64,000 nt of DNA from Pseudomonadota bacterium. Its GTDB lineage: Bacteria; Pseudomonadota; Alphaproteobacteria; Reyranellales; Reyranellaceae. A program made the translations under genes and the position numbers. The stretch spans positions 17,430 to 81,429 of the forward strand of contig JAFEFF010000196.1 of assembly GCA_018240745.1 (NCBI GenBank), read 5' to 3'. The notes below the pieces were generated by a model. It was not told where the DNA came from and ran no database searches. It saw only the letters and a program-made list of their open reading frames with translations. Of the stretch, positions 8,843-17,560 are shown in pieces; positions within the stretch are counted from its first letter, which is position 1; each line of letters opens with the position of its first letter.

Positions 8843-8989
8843 GACAACTCCTTTGCTGGCGGAAGCTTATCAGCAACTTTTCCGCCGCGGCGCATGAGAA
8901 GCTCTCGTGCGGGCGATTACCTGCGGTGTAATTGAGAGCCCACATACAGCGGACCATCCTCGTCTCATCACCTCTAGGAGGAGAGAAGG

Positions 8990-9232
8990 ATGAGCTACCA
9001 GTCCCGTGATCGCCTGCTCGGCGCCTCCGATCTTTACACCTCGCCAGCCGGCCGCCCCGGCTGGCGCCAGCGCCTGGCCTTCACTTTCGCTCTGTGGCGC
9101 CAGCGTCGCGAGACGCGCCGGGCCCTCATGCAGATGGATGCGCGCAGTCTGCGCGATGCCGGCATCTCGCCGGCGGCCGCTGCATACGAATCGGGCAAGC
9201 CATTCTGGGAGAAGATGGGCGACCTGCGCTGA
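8990..9232 (+). CDS. DUF1127 domain small protein
   Basis: An 80-residue basic protein. The C-terminal half, RRALMQMDARSLRDAGIS, is the DUF1127 signature found in many alphaproteobacterial small proteins. A strong TAGGAGGAGA site lies just before the ATG, which suggests high expression. Some family members act in phosphate or metabolic adaptation and RNA turnover, but no function can be assigned here. It is transcribed alone, ahead of the trehalose operon. Confidence 0.85.
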   Translation: MSYQSRDRLLGASDLYTSPAGRPGWRQRLAFTFALWRQRRETRRALMQMDARSLRDAGISPAAAAYESGKPFWEKMGDLR

Positions 9233-9260
9233 TTCCGACCGGCGGTAACGGTCCGGAAAC

Positions 9261-9285
9261 GCAACCCCTGTGACATTCGCGCGTT
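9261..9285 (+). promoter_or_regulatory. Candidate EcfG-type general stress promoter for the ots operon
   Basis: GCAAC (9261-9265), 16 bases, then CGTT (9282-9285) resembles the alphaproteobacterial general stress sigma consensus GGAAC-N16/17-CGTT with one mismatch in the -35. It is 66 bases ahead of otsB. Trehalose synthesis genes are well-known general stress targets in this class. Found by eye; no start-site data. Confidence 0.35.
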
Positions 9286-9351
9286 AATCTCCCGCGCAAG
9301 CGGGACAAGCCCGTCGCGTCAGTGTACCAACGCGCAGGGGGGCCTCGCTGA

Positions 9352-10110
9352 ATGACACCGCCGGATCTGGACCGGAAATCCGCGTTGTTTCTCGATCTGG
9401 ACGGCACCCTGCTCGAGATCGCGGCGACGCCGGAGCTGGTCGTGGTCCCGCCGGCGCTGCCGGGCCTGCTGGCCCATCTCCATCAGCAACTCGACGGCGC
9501 GGTCGCCATCGTCAGCGGCCGGCCGCTGCATCAGATCGACAATCTGTTGGCGCCGTTCCATCCCGCGGCCGCAGGCGAGCACGGCGTGTCGCTGCGCTTC
9601 TGCGATGGTACGCTGCAAGAGCTGCCGGTTGGCATCGCGATCCCCGACGACTGGCGGGACACGCTCACCCGGGGTATCGAGGCGTGGCCGGGCGTGCGCA
9701 TCGAAAACAAGCCGCACGGCCTCGCCGTGCACTATCGCTTGGCGCCTGAGCGCGAGGCCGAGGTCTGGGAGCTGGTACGCAGCGTGGTACCGGCCGATCA
9801 TCCTTGGTTTCGCCTGATCCCGGCGCGCGAGGCGGTCGAACTCGGCCTGCGCGCCGCCTCCAAGGGCGACGCGGTCGAGCGGCTGATGGCGCATGCGCCG
9901 TTCCATGGCCGCCGGCCGATCTTCATCGGCGACGATTTCACCGACGAGGCCGGCATGAGCATGGCGCGCCGCTTCGGCGGTATGGGCCTGCGCGTCGCCG
10001 AGGCGTTCGGCGGCGATCCGGCCAATGTGCGCGCCTGGTTGACGCATGGCACGCAGCATCTCGACAGCCAGCCGCCGCCGCAGGCGGCGTCGCCCGGAGC
10101 GCCGGCGTGA
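9352..10110 (+). CDS. otsB: Trehalose-6-phosphate phosphatase
   Basis: A 252-residue HAD-superfamily phosphatase. Motif I is FLDLDGTLLE (nucleophile Asp near residue 15), followed by IVSGRPLHQI (motif II region), a cap domain, and motif IV GDDFTDEAGM near residue 193. Length and motif spacing fit OtsB, which dephosphorylates trehalose-6-phosphate to trehalose in the cytoplasm. AGGGGGG lies about ten bases before the ATG. Its TGA overlaps the GTG of the GH15 gene, so the three genes otsB, GH15 and otsA form a coupled operon. Confidence 0.95.
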   Translation: MTPPDLDRKSALFLDLDGTLLEIAATPELVVVPPALPGLLAHLHQQLDGAVAIVSGRPLHQIDNLLAPFHPAAAGEHGVSLRFCDGTLQELPVGIAIPDDWRDTLTRGIEAWPGVRIENKPHGLAVHYRLAPEREAEVWELVRSVVPADHPWFRLIPAREAVELGLRAASKGDAVERLMAHAPFHGRRPIFIGDDFTDEAGMSMARRFGGMGLRVAEAFGGDPANVRAWLTHGTQHLDSQPPPQAASPGAPA

Positions 10111-11909
10111 GCACGCTCGAGCTCGGCGTCATCGGCAACTGCGCGATCGCGAGCCTGGTCGATCGCCTCGGCCGTCATGTCTGGCACGGCTTTGGCCGGC
10201 TCGACGGCGATCCGATCTTCAATGCGCTGCTGGGCGGCACCGAGCCGGCCAGCGGTTTCATGGAAACAGAAGTCGCCGGCGCCAAGGAGGGCCGCCAGCG
10301 CTACCTGCCCAACACCGCGATCCTCGAGACGATCGTCGAGGGCGCCAGCGGCACCGTTCGCCTGGTCGATTTCGCGCCGCGCTTTCGCCGCTTCGGCCGC
10401 ATGTTCCGGCCGCCCATGCTGGTGCGACGGATGGAACCGATCGCCGGCCGGCCACGCGTGACGATTCGATTGCGACCGACCTTCAACTACGGCTCCCTGA
10501 AGCCTGCGATCACCAGCGGCAGCAATCATGCGCGCTTCGTCGGCGACGCGGCGGCGGTCCGGCTCACCACCGACGGTTCGATCACGCACGTCCTGCACGA
10601 GACCGAGTTCACGCTCGATCGACCGATCACGATGTTCGTCGGCGCCGACGAGAGCCTGATGGAGAACCCCGATTCGCTCAGCCGGACCTTCCTCGCAGAG
10701 ACCGAGGACTACTGGCACACCTGGGTGCGCGACCTGAACATCCCGTTCGACTGGCAGGCTGCGGTGATTCGCGCCGCGATCACGCTCAAGCTCTGCAGCT
10801 TCGAGGATACGGGCGCGGTGCTGGCCGCACTGACCACGTCCGTGCCGGAAGCGGCCGGCACGCCGCGCACCTGGGACTACCGCTTCTCCTGGCTGCGCGA
10901 TTCCTTCTTCACGGTGACGGCGCTCAATCGCCTGTCGGCGACCCGGACGATGGAAGGGTTCGTGCGGTTCATCGTCGACATCGTCGAGGCCGGTTCCTCG
11001 CGCGGCGAGCCCGACCAGATCGCGCCTCTGTTTCCGATCGCCTCCGGAACGGCCACGGAAGAGAAGCTGATCGATTCGCTGCCGGGTTATCGCGGTTACG
11101 GACCGGTGCGCATCGGCAATGCGGCCGTCATCCAGCGCCAGAACGATACCTACGGCTCGATGGTGATGACGGCGGCCCAGATGTTCTGGGACGAGCGCCT
11201 GCCGCGGCATGGCGACATCGAGCTTTACCGCCAGCTGTGCGTGGTCGGGAACGAGGCCCACAAGGTGGCGTTGACCCCAGATGCGGGCCTTTGGGAATAC
11301 CGCGAGCGCGAGGAGGTGCATACCTTCTCGGCCGCCATGTGCTGGGCCGCGCAGCACAGGCTCGGCATGATCGCGCGGCGTGTCGGTGTCGATTCGGAAG
11401 CGCGCGAATGGCTGGCGCGTGCCGGCGTGCTGCGTCAGGAGATCCTCAAACGGGCGGCGATGCCCGACGGTGGCTGGCTCTCGGGCGTGCTCGACCGCGA
11501 GATGGCCGACGCCTCGAGCCTGGTGCTGCCGGAGGTCGGCCTGCTGCCGTCGGACGATCCGCGCTTCCACGCGACGCTCGACGTGATCGGCAAGCGGCTG
11601 ATGAAGAACGGCTTCCTGATGCGTTATGTCGAGGCCGACGACTTCGGCAAGCCGTCGAATGCTTTCCTGCTGTGTACGTTCTGGTACATTGACGCGCTGG
11701 CGAGCGTCGGTCGGCGTTCAGAAGCACTCGAACTGTTCAACAACGTGCTCGGGCGGCGCAACCATGTCGGGTTGCTTTCCGAGGACATCGATCCCAAGAC
11801 CGGTGAACTGTGGGGCAACTTCCCGCAGACCTACAGCCAGGTCGGCCTGATCCTGTCCGCGATGCGCCTGTCCCGCAGCTGGGAGGAAGGCCTATGGCAC
11901 GCCTCGTGA
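10107..11909 (+). CDS. Glycoside hydrolase family 15 protein (glucoamylase/trehalase-like)
   Basis: A 600-residue protein starting at GTG 10107, overlapping the otsB stop by four bases. It opens TLELGVIGNCAIASLVD, the standard N-terminus of bacterial GH15 proteins, with an N-terminal beta-sandwich and a C-terminal (alpha/alpha)6 barrel. GH15 markers are TWDYRFSWLRDSFF near 255-270, GYRGYGPVRIGNAA near 330, and WEYREREEVHTFSAAMCW near 395-410, which carries the catalytic-acid region. GH15 includes glucoamylases and the mycobacterial-type trehalase. Sitting between otsB and otsA, an enzyme acting on trehalose or another alpha-glucan linked to stress metabolism is likely. No signal peptide, so cytoplasmic. 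Substrate unproven. Confidence 0.9.
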   Translation: MSTLELGVIGNCAIASLVDRLGRHVWHGFGRLDGDPIFNALLGGTEPASGFMETEVAGAKEGRQRYLPNTAILETIVEGASGTVRLVDFAPRFRRFGRMFRPPMLVRRMEPIAGRPRVTIRLRPTFNYGSLKPAITSGSNHARFVGDAAAVRLTTDGSITHVLHETEFTLDRPITMFVGADESLMENPDSLSRTFLAETEDYWHTWVRDLNIPFDWQAAVIRAAITLKLCSFEDTGAVLAALTTSVPEAAGTPRTWDYRFSWLRDSFFTVTALNRLSATRTMEGFVRFIVDIVEAGSSRGEPDQIAPLFPIASGTATEEKLIDSLPGYRGYGPVRIGNAAVIQRQNDTYGSMVMTAAQMFWDERLPRHGDIELYRQLCVVGNEAHKVALTPDAGLWEYREREEVHTFSAAMCWAAQHRLGMIARRVGVDSEAREWLARAGVLRQEILKRAAMPDGGWLSGVLDREMADASSLVLPEVGLLPSDDPRFHATLDVIGKRLMKNGFLMRYVEADDFGKPSNAFLLCTFWYIDALASVGRRSEALELFNNVLGRRNHVGLLSEDIDPKTGELWGNFPQTYSQVGLILSAMRLSRSWEEGLWHAS

Positions 11910-13288
11910 TCGTCTCCAATCGCGTGCCGATTCCCAAGGCGCGCGGGGCATCGGCGGGCGGCCTCGCGGTTGCGCTGCGCGACCTGCTGACGCCGGGCAC
12001 GATGTGGTTCGGCTGGAGCGGCCGGCTCTCTTCGGAGCCCGCGGTCGAGCCGGCGATCGTCGAGGCGCGGGGCGTCACCTACGCCACGATCGACCTGACC
12101 TCGGAAGCCTATCGCGGCTTCTATGTCGGCTTCTCCAATGGCGCGCTGTGGCCCTTGCTGCATTTCCGGCTCGGCCTGATGCACTTCCGGCGCGAGGACT
12201 ACGATTGCTATCTTTCGGTGAATCGCAGCTTTGCCGAATCGCTCGCTACCGTTCTGCAGCCCGACGACACGCTGTGGGCGCACGACTATCATATGATCCC
12301 GCTCGGCCGCATGCTGCGTGAGCAGGGGTTCCACGGGCCGCTCGGCTTCTTCCTGCACATTCCGTTCGCGCCGCCCTCGATGATGGAGGCGCTGCCGGTC
12401 GCGCGCGAGTTGATTGCCGATCTTTGCGCCTTCGACCTGGTCGGTTTTCAGACCGAGGAGCATGCGCGCGATTTCCGCGACTGCGCCCAGCGCATGCTCG
12501 GTGCCACGGTGCAGGGCGAATGGGTTCGCCTGAACGGCCGCTCGATGCGCGCCTTCGCCGATCCGATCGGCATCGACGCCGAGTCGTTCCGCCAGGATGC
12601 GGTGCGTGCGGTCAACGACAAGTTGGTCCAGCGGGTCGCCGGCAGCCTGGCCGGACGCGCCCTGGCGATCGGCGTCGACCGCATGGACTACTCCAAGGGC
12701 CTGCCGCAGCGCTTCGAGGCGCTGGCGCGGCTCCTGGAGAAGCATCCCGAGCATCGCCGGCGCGTGCACTTCCTGCAGATCTGCCCGCGCTCGCGCGAGG
12801 AGGTCGACGAGTACCGCAAGCTGCGGGCCGAGCTCGACCGCCTGACCGGCCGTGTCAACGGCCGCTTCTCGGAGTTCGACTGGACGCCGCTGCGCTACTC
12901 GACGCGCGCCGCGCCGCGCACGACCCTGGCGGGCCTCTATCGCATCGGCCGCATCGGCGTGGTGACGCCGTTGCGCGACGGCATGAACCTGGTCGCCAAG
13001 GAATTCATCGCCGCGCAGGACGAGGGCGATCCGGGCGTGCTGATCCTGTCGAAGTTCGCGGGCGCGGCGCACGAGCTCACCGAGGCGCTGATCGTCAATC
13101 CGTTCGATCCCGACGCGATCGCCGACGCCATGCACCTCGCCCTGACCATGCCGGCGCCCGATCGCAAGGACCGGCACAGCGCGTTGGTCGAGAAGGTGTT
13201 CCGCACCACCGCGCACGCCTACTGCCAGCGCTTCATCGAGGCGCTGAGCCAGGTCAAGGCAAGCTCGGTGCCCCGCGCGGCGGCTTAG
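11894..13288 (+). CDS. otsA: Alpha,alpha-trehalose-phosphate synthase (UDP- or GDP-glucose)
   Basis: A 464-residue GT20 glycosyltransferase. The start is the ATG at 11894 directly behind GGGAGGAAGG, overlapping the GH15 gene by 16 bases. Diagnostic segments are [12 protein letters not shown] at 3-14, GGLAVAL near 24, the [13 protein letters not shown] motif, [24 protein letters not shown], and [10 protein letters not shown] near the donor site. It transfers glucose from a nucleotide sugar to glucose-6-phosphate, supplying the substrate of OtsB. Gene order is unusual in that the phosphatase comes first and a GH15 gene lies between the two. Confidence 0.96.
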   Translation: MARLVIVSNRVPIPKARGASAGGLAVALRDLLTPGTMWFGWSGRLSSEPAVEPAIVEARGVTYATIDLTSEAYRGFYVGFSNGALWPLLHFRLGLMHFRREDYDCYLSVNRSFAESLATVLQPDDTLWAHDYHMIPLGRMLREQGFHGPLGFFLHIPFAPPSMMEALPVARELIADLCAFDLVGFQTEEHARDFRDCAQRMLGATVQGEWVRLNGRSMRAFADPIGIDAESFRQDAVRAVNDKLVQRVAGSLAGRALAIGVDRMDYSKGLPQRFEALARLLEKHPEHRRRVHFLQICPRSREEVDEYRKLRAELDRLTGRVNGRFSEFDWTPLRYSTRAAPRTTLAGLYRIGRIGVVTPLRDGMNLVAKEFIAAQDEGDPGVLILSKFAGAAHELTEALIVNPFDPDAIADAMHLALTMPAPDRKDRHSALVEKVFRTTAHAYCQRFIEALSQVKASSVPRAAA

Positions 13289-13346
13289 TCGACGTTCGCG
13301 AAGGCTGCCGGATAAGCGACGCGGCCGCCTGTTCTTTGCGGCCGGA

Positions 13347-13958
13347 TCACCACATCGTCTTGGCGGCGCGGCCGGGCCATTCGCGGTCGTAGGTGGCGCC
13401 GCCGACACGGTTGTCGCTGAGCGTCGCGAGGATCTCGCCGGCGCTCGGCAGCCTGTGCGGATCGACGTGGCGTTCGGGATTCCACAGCTCCGACCGCACC
13501 AGCGCGCGGGCACACTGGAAGTAGACGGTGTCGACGATGATTACCGTCACCGAGCGCGGTGCCTTGTCCTCGACGGCAAAGGACTCGAGCAGGCCGGGAT
13601 CGACGCTGAGATGGGCGTGACCGTTGACCCTGAGCGTGTTGCCGGCGCCGGGGATCAGGAACAGAAGGCCGACCCGCGGATCGCGCACGATGTTGCGCAG
13701 CGAGTCGACGCGGTTGTTGCCGCGCCGGTCGGGCAGCATCAGCGTCTTGTCGTCATGGATGCGCACGAAGCCGGGCTTGTCGCCGCGCGGCGAGCAGTCG
13801 AGGCCCTCCGGCCCCGATGTCGCCAGCGCCATGAACGGCGAGGCCTCGATGTACGCCCGATAATGGGGCGTCAGCCGGTCGACTTCCTTGACGGTCGAAG
13901 CCTCGCTCGGGACGCCGTACAGCGCTTCCAGTTCGGCGACGGTGGTGATCCTGGACAT
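13347..13958 (-). CDS. Pyridoxamine 5'-phosphate oxidase-like FMN-binding protein
   Basis: 203 residues from the ATG at 13958, which has GAGGAAAG just before it overlapping the vapC stop; an upstream start at 13991 would overlap vapC and is less likely. The split-barrel flavin fold is indicated by FMALATSGPEGLDCSPRG, DRRGNNRVDSLRNIVRDP and VGLLFLIPGAGNTLRVNG. This layout matches the MSMEG_1061-type PPOX flavoproteins, whose substrates are mostly unknown. A role in pyridoxal phosphate synthesis is unlikely. It may be co-transcribed with vapBC by position only. Confidence 0.85.
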   Translation of the reverse strand: MSRITTVAELEALYGVPSEASTVKEVDRLTPHYRAYIEASPFMALATSGPEGLDCSPRGDKPGFVRIHDDKTLMLPDRRGNNRVDSLRNIVRDPRVGLLFLIPGAGNTLRVNGHAHLSVDPGLLESFAVEDKAPRSVTVIIVDTVYFQCARALVRSELWNPERHVDPHRLPSAGEILATLSDNRVGGATYDREWPGRAAKTMW

Positions 13959-13968
13959 GGGCTTTCCT

Positions 13969-14358
13969 CTACCACAAACGCTCGACGCCATAGGCGTCGA
14001 ATGCGCGCTCGTTCGACACGAGCGTCAAACCCTCCGCCAGCGTCTGCGCGATCAACATCCGGTCGAACGGATCGCGATGTCGACCGCCGAGGTCGCCGGC
14101 GCCTTGAGCATGCGCCACCGAGATCGGCAGCTCGGCAAAGCCTTCCGCGGCGATCGCCGCCGCGACGTCGTGAGCAACAACCGCGGCGTCCGCGAGCTTG
14201 CCGATCCGGAACTTGGTCGTGATCTCCCAAGCTGACGCTGCGCTCACGAAAATCTCATCTGTCTCGTCCGCCGCGAGGGCATGGCGCGCCTGCCTCGAGA
14301 GCTTGGAATCGCCGAAAACCCACCAGAGAAAGGCATGCGTGTCGAGCAGAAGCCGCAC
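13969..14358 (-). CDS. vapC: PIN-domain toxin, VapC family
   Basis: A 129-residue PIN domain. Start is GTG at 14358, four bases after the antitoxin stop, with GGGAGTGAG inside the antitoxin end as ribosome site. Acidic catalytic residues are D6 in MRLLLDTHAFLW, E45 in SAWEITTK, and D96/D99 in RHRDPFDRMLIAQ; the fourth acidic position of many VapCs (near residue 116) reads SNERAF. DTHAFLWW is typical of the Sll0205-like branch. Expected to be a Mg2+-dependent ribonuclease held inactive by the adjacent antitoxin. This appears intact. Confidence 0.9.
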   Translation of the reverse strand: MRLLLDTHAFLWWVFGDSKLSRQARHALAADETDEIFVSAASAWEITTKFRIGKLADAAVVAHDVAAAIAAEGFAELPISVAHAQGAGDLGGRHRDPFDRMLIAQTLAEGLTLVSNERAFDAYGVERLW

Positions 14359-14362
14359 TCTC

Positions 14363-14590
14363 TCACTCCCAGCGCTTCAACTCGCTCTCAGGCAAAGGCT
14401 CGAAGAATTCGCGTCCGACCGATCCTTTCCCTTTCAGCCTTCCGAATTGGCGTTTGGGCTTGGGGTTGACCGGCACGATCCGGGCGACCGGATCCTTGCC
14501 GCGTGCCAGCACAATGTCCTCGCCGGCCTCGGCGCGGGCGACGAGCCTGGACAGGTTCGTCTTGGCAGCGTGGATAGTAAAGGTGGGCAT
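14363..14590 (-). CDS. vapB: Phd/YefM-type antitoxin of the VapBC pair
   Basis: 75 residues. MPTFTIHAAKTNLSRLVARAEAGEDIVLARG is a Phd/YefM N-terminal DNA-binding fold; the C-terminal tail SVGREFFEPLPESELKRWE is the toxin-binding arm usual for this type. It is directly upstream of vapC. Ten bases before the ATG lies a twin TTAGCTAA palindrome, the probable autorepression operator. No good ribosome site is visible before the ATG, so translation may start on a short leader. Confidence 0.88.
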   Translation of the reverse strand: MPTFTIHAAKTNLSRLVARAEAGEDIVLARGKDPVARIVPVNPKPKRQFGRLKGKGSVGREFFEPLPESELKRWE

Positions 14591-14599
14591 GTCGCCAAT

Positions 14600-14619
14600 T
14601 TAGCTAAGGGCTTAGCTAA
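14600..14619. promoter_or_regulatory. Twin-palindrome operator upstream of vapBC
   Basis: TTAGCTAA at 14600-14607 and again at 14612-14619, each self-complementary, with centres 12 bases apart. It sits directly before the antitoxin ATG and overlaps a plausible minus-strand promoter (TTGAAT, 16 bases, TAAATT). The layout is that expected of an autoregulated Phd-type antitoxin. It is A/T-rich in an otherwise G/C-rich region, which makes chance unlikely. Confidence 0.7.
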
Positions 14620-14620
14620 T

Positions 14621-15331
14621 TCAAGCGTCGCCCATGATCCGGGTCAACAAGGCCATCAGCACATCGGGGCAGGTGACGTGCGGGTTATGGCTTGCATCGA
14701 TCTCGTGATAGGTCCAGCCGGCCTCGCTGCGGGCCCGCTCGGCGAACTGACGGAACACGTCGCCGGGCGCGTTCTTCTTCGCGTAGACGTAGTGGCGCGG
14801 CGGTGTGGTGCTGTGCGTGAGCTGGAGCTTCTGCTCGAAGGTCTTGATCGGCTGCGGCCGGCGGCGCGGGGTGGTCCAGGCGAGGTCTTCGGGGGAGGTA
14901 TCGGCCGGCGGCTTGATCGGCGGGATCTTCCAGCCGTCGCCGGTCTTGGTTGCGCCGTCCCGCATCGCCGCCTCGGTCTGCGGCCCCACCAGATCGAACA
15001 GGCTCTGGCCGTTCCTGGGTGCGAAGGCGTCGAGATAGATCACTCGGGCGATCCGGTCGGCTGCCTGGTCGGCCACGCCGGTCGCCACCATCCCGCCATA
15101 GGAATGGCCGATCAATGTCACGTCGCGCAGGCCCTCGAATTCCAGCACCGACAAGACGTCGTTGATGTGCGTCGTGAGGTCGATGTCCGGCCGCGCCAGA
15201 TGGGCGCGCTCGCCCAGGCCGGTGTAAGTTGGCGAAAAGAACTCATGTCCTGCGGCCCGGAAGAGGGGCCGCATCTTCTTCCAGCCCCAGGCCGCCGACC
15301 ACGCGCCATGCGCCAAAACGACAGATGCCAT
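14621..15331 (-). CDS. Alpha/beta hydrolase (esterase-like)
   Basis: A 236-residue single-domain alpha/beta hydrolase. LAHGAWSAAWGWKKM near 6-20 is the oxyanion-hole strand; the nucleophile elbow is GHSYGGM with Ser77; the His is in DASHNPHVTCPD near the C-terminus. It resembles the plant methylesterase/salicylate-binding-protein group and related bacterial esterases of unknown substrate. GGGGAAGG precedes the ATG. Divergent from feoA, with 55 bases between the starts. Confidence 0.87.
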   Translation of the reverse strand: MASVVLAHGAWSAAWGWKKMRPLFRAAGHEFFSPTYTGLGERAHLARPDIDLTTHINDVLSVLEFEGLRDVTLIGHSYGGMVATGVADQAADRIARVIYLDAFAPRNGQSLFDLVGPQTEAAMRDGATKTGDGWKIPPIKPPADTSPEDLAWTTPRRRPQPIKTFEQKLQLTHSTTPPRHYVYAKKNAPGDVFRQFAERARSEAGWTYHEIDASHNPHVTCPDVLMALLTRIMGDA

Positions 15332-15386
15332 GTGCCTTCCCCTGCTGGCGGGATCACTTGACGGGTGCTATTAGGAAGCACTCGCA

Positions 15387-15686
15387 ATGACCCTCGTTTC
15401 CACCCTCGACCGAGCCACCATAGCACTGGGCGACGCCCGCGTCGGCTTTCGCGGCCGCATCGCCGCGCTCGACATGACGCGCGCGCCGGCGGCCGGCCTG
15501 CCGCCATCGGAACTCGAACGCCGGCTGCTCGAGCTGGGCTTCGTCGAGGGCGCCGCGGTCGAGCTGCTGCACCAGGGCCTGTTCGGCGGCGACCCGATCG
15601 CCGTACGCGTCGCCGCCACGACCATCGCCTTGCGCCGCCGCGAGGCCATGGCGGTGGTGGTTTCACAACAAGACCCGCAGCCGTGA
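15387..15686 (+). CDS. feoA: Ferrous iron transport protein A
   Basis: A 99-residue FeoA, an SH3-like small cytoplasmic protein. ERRLLELGFVEGAAVELLHQGLFGGDPIAVRV is the core FeoA signature, and IALRRREAMAVVV closes the domain. AGGAAG precedes the ATG. The N-terminal extension of about 25 residues is longer than in E. coli FeoA (75 residues). The TGA overlaps the GTG of feoB, indicating translational coupling. A small inverted repeat (GTGCT/AGCAC, 15365-15381) surrounds the ribosome site; whether it is regulatory is unknown. Confidence 0.93.
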   Translation: MTLVSTLDRATIALGDARVGFRGRIAALDMTRAPAAGLPPSELERRLLELGFVEGAAVELLHQGLFGGDPIAVRVAATTIALRRREAMAVVVSQQDPQP

Positions 15687-17560
15687 ACGTCGCCGTCGAC
15701 CTCGCTCCCGTCGTTACGCTGGTCGGTAACCCCAATTGCGGCAAGACCGCGCTGTTCAACGCCCTGACCGGCAGCCGGCAGAAGGTCGCGAACTATCCCG
15801 GCGTCACGGTCGAGAAGAAGACCGGCCGGGTGGTCACCCCGACCGGCCGCACGCTCGACGTCGTCGACCTGCCCGGCACCTATTCCCTGCGCGCCCGTTC
15901 GCCCGATGAGGAGATCACCCGCGATGTCGTGCTGGGCAAGCTCGCGAGCGAACGCGCGCCCGACCTGATCGTCTGCGTCGCCGACGCCTCCAACCTGCGC
16001 CTCGCCATCCGGCTCGCGCTCGAGCTCAAGCATGTCGGCCGGCCGGTGCTGATGTCGCTCAACATGATGGACATCGCCAAGAAGCGCGGCATCGACATCG
16101 ACCTCGAGGCGCTGTCGCGCGAACTCGGCATCCCGGTCGTGGCCTCGGTCGCGGTGCGTCGCGGTGGCATCGACCGGTTGATGCAGGCGCTCGACGAGCG
16201 GACCGCCCGGCTCGAGCCGGCCGGCACCGCCGACTGGCGGGCGCCCGACGCGGCGGCGTTGCGCAACGCCCAGCGCGAAGCCGATCGCGTGCTGCGCGTG
16301 GCGATCCGCAATGCGGGCAAGCTCGATCCGGGCACCGCCAGGGCCGACCAGGTCCTGCTGCATCCGGTCGGCGGGCTGATCATCCTGCTCGCCATCCTGT
16401 TCGTGATGTTCCAGGCGGTGTTCGCCTGGGCCCAGCCGGCGATGAATCTGATCTCCGACGGCTTCACCTGGCTCGGCGTGCAGGCGGCGGCCCTGCCGCT
16501 GCCCGAGATCATCCGCAGCTTCCTCAAGGACGGCCTGATCTCCGGCGTCGGCAGCGTCATCGTCTTCCTGCCGCAGATCGTCATTCTGTTCCTGTTCATC
16601 CTGCTGCTCGAAGACCTCGGATACATGGCCCGCGCGGCGTTCCTGATGGACCGCATCATGGGCGGCGCGGGCCTGCATGGACGCGCCTTCATCCCGCTGC
16701 TGTCGTCCTTCGCCTGCGCCATTCCCGGCATCATGGCGACGCGGGTGATCGACGACCGGCGCGACCGGCTGACCACCATCCTGGTCGCGCCATTGATGAC
16801 CTGCTCGGCGCGCATTCCGGTCTACACCCTGATCATCTCCGCCTTCGTCCCCGACACGAAGGTCTGGGGCTTCGTCGGCCTGCAGGGGCTGGTGATGTTC
16901 GGCCTCTACGCTGCCGGCATCACCGGCGCGCTCGCCGTCTCGTTCGTCGCCAAGCGTTTCTTCTGGCGCACCACGGCGGGGGAGCCCTTCATGCTCGAGC
17001 TGCCGGACTACAAGATTCCGCAAGCGCGCAGCCTGGCGATGGGCGTCACCGCCCGCGCGCTGGCGTTCCTCAAGCGCGCCGGCACGACCATCCTGTCGAT
17101 GATGATCCTGATCTGGGTGCTCGCCTCCTTTCCGCAGCCGCCGGAGGGCGCGGCCGGCCCCGCGATCAACTACAGCCTCGCCGCCAAGATCGGCCACGCG
17201 ATCGAGCCGGTCACCAGGCCGCTGGGCTTCAACTGGCAGATCAACGTCGCGCTGATCCCCGGCATGGCGGCGCGCGAGGTCGCGGTCGGCGCGCTCGGCA
17301 CGATCTACGCCGTCGACGCAGGCGAGGGTGCAAGGGAGAAGATCGGGAAGGCGCTCGCCGGACAGTGGTCGCTTGGCACGGCGCTGGCGCTGCTCGTCTG
17401 GTACGTCTTCGCGCCGCAATGCGCCTCGACCTTGGCTGTGATTCGCCGCGAAACCGGCGGCTGGCGCTGGATGGCCGTCACTTTCTTCTACATGCTGGCG
17501 CTCGCCTACGCGGCGGCCTTCGCCACCTTCCAGATCGCGCACGCCGCCGGCGCGGGCTAA
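15683..17560 (+). CDS. feoB: Ferrous iron transport protein B
   Basis: 625 residues from GTG 15683. The N-terminal G domain has G1 GNPNCGKTALFN at 15-26, the switch region NYPGVTVEKK, G3 DLPGTYSL at 62-69, and NMMD for G4. The permease domain follows with two inverted Gate regions, including MTCSARIPVYTLIISAF and the later APQCASTLAVIRRE. It is an inner-membrane Fe2+ transporter. Compared with E. coli FeoB (773 residues) it is compact, with shorter loops in the permease half and no FeoC-related tail. The stop overlaps that of the convergent DUF1330 gene. Confidence 0.95.
   Translation: MNVAVDLAPVVTLVGNPNCGKTALFNALTGSRQKVANYPGVTVEKKTGRVVTPTGRTLDVVDLPGTYSLRARSPDEEITRDVVLGKLASERAPDLIVCVADASNLRLAIRLALELKHVGRPVLMSLNMMDIAKKRGIDIDLEALSRELGIPVVASVAVRRGGIDRLMQALDERTARLEPAGTADWRAPDAAALRNAQREADRVLRVAIRNAGKLDPGTARADQVLLHPVGGLIILLAILFVMFQAVFAWAQPAMNLISDGFTWLGVQAAALPLPEIIRSFLKDGLISGVGSVIVFLPQIVILFLFILLLEDLGYMARAAFLMDRIMGGAGLHGRAFIPLLSSFACAIPGIMATRVIDDRRDRLTTILVAPLMTCSARIPVYTLIISAFVPDTKVWGFVGLQGLVMFGLYAAGITGALAVSFVAKRFFWRTTAGEPFMLELPDYKIPQARSLAMGVTARALAFLKRAGTTILSMMILIWVLASFPQPPEGAAGPAINYSLAAKIGHAIEPVTRPLGFNWQINVALIPGMAAREVAVGALGTIYAVDAGEGAREKIGKALAGQWSLGTALALLVWYVFAPQCASTLAVIRRETGGWRWMAVTFFYMLALAYAAAFATFQIAHAAGAG

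Noticed and set aside
15365..15381. Fur or Irr operator before feoAB
   Set aside because: The short inverted repeat does not match a Fur box or iron-control element well and overlaps the ribosome site.
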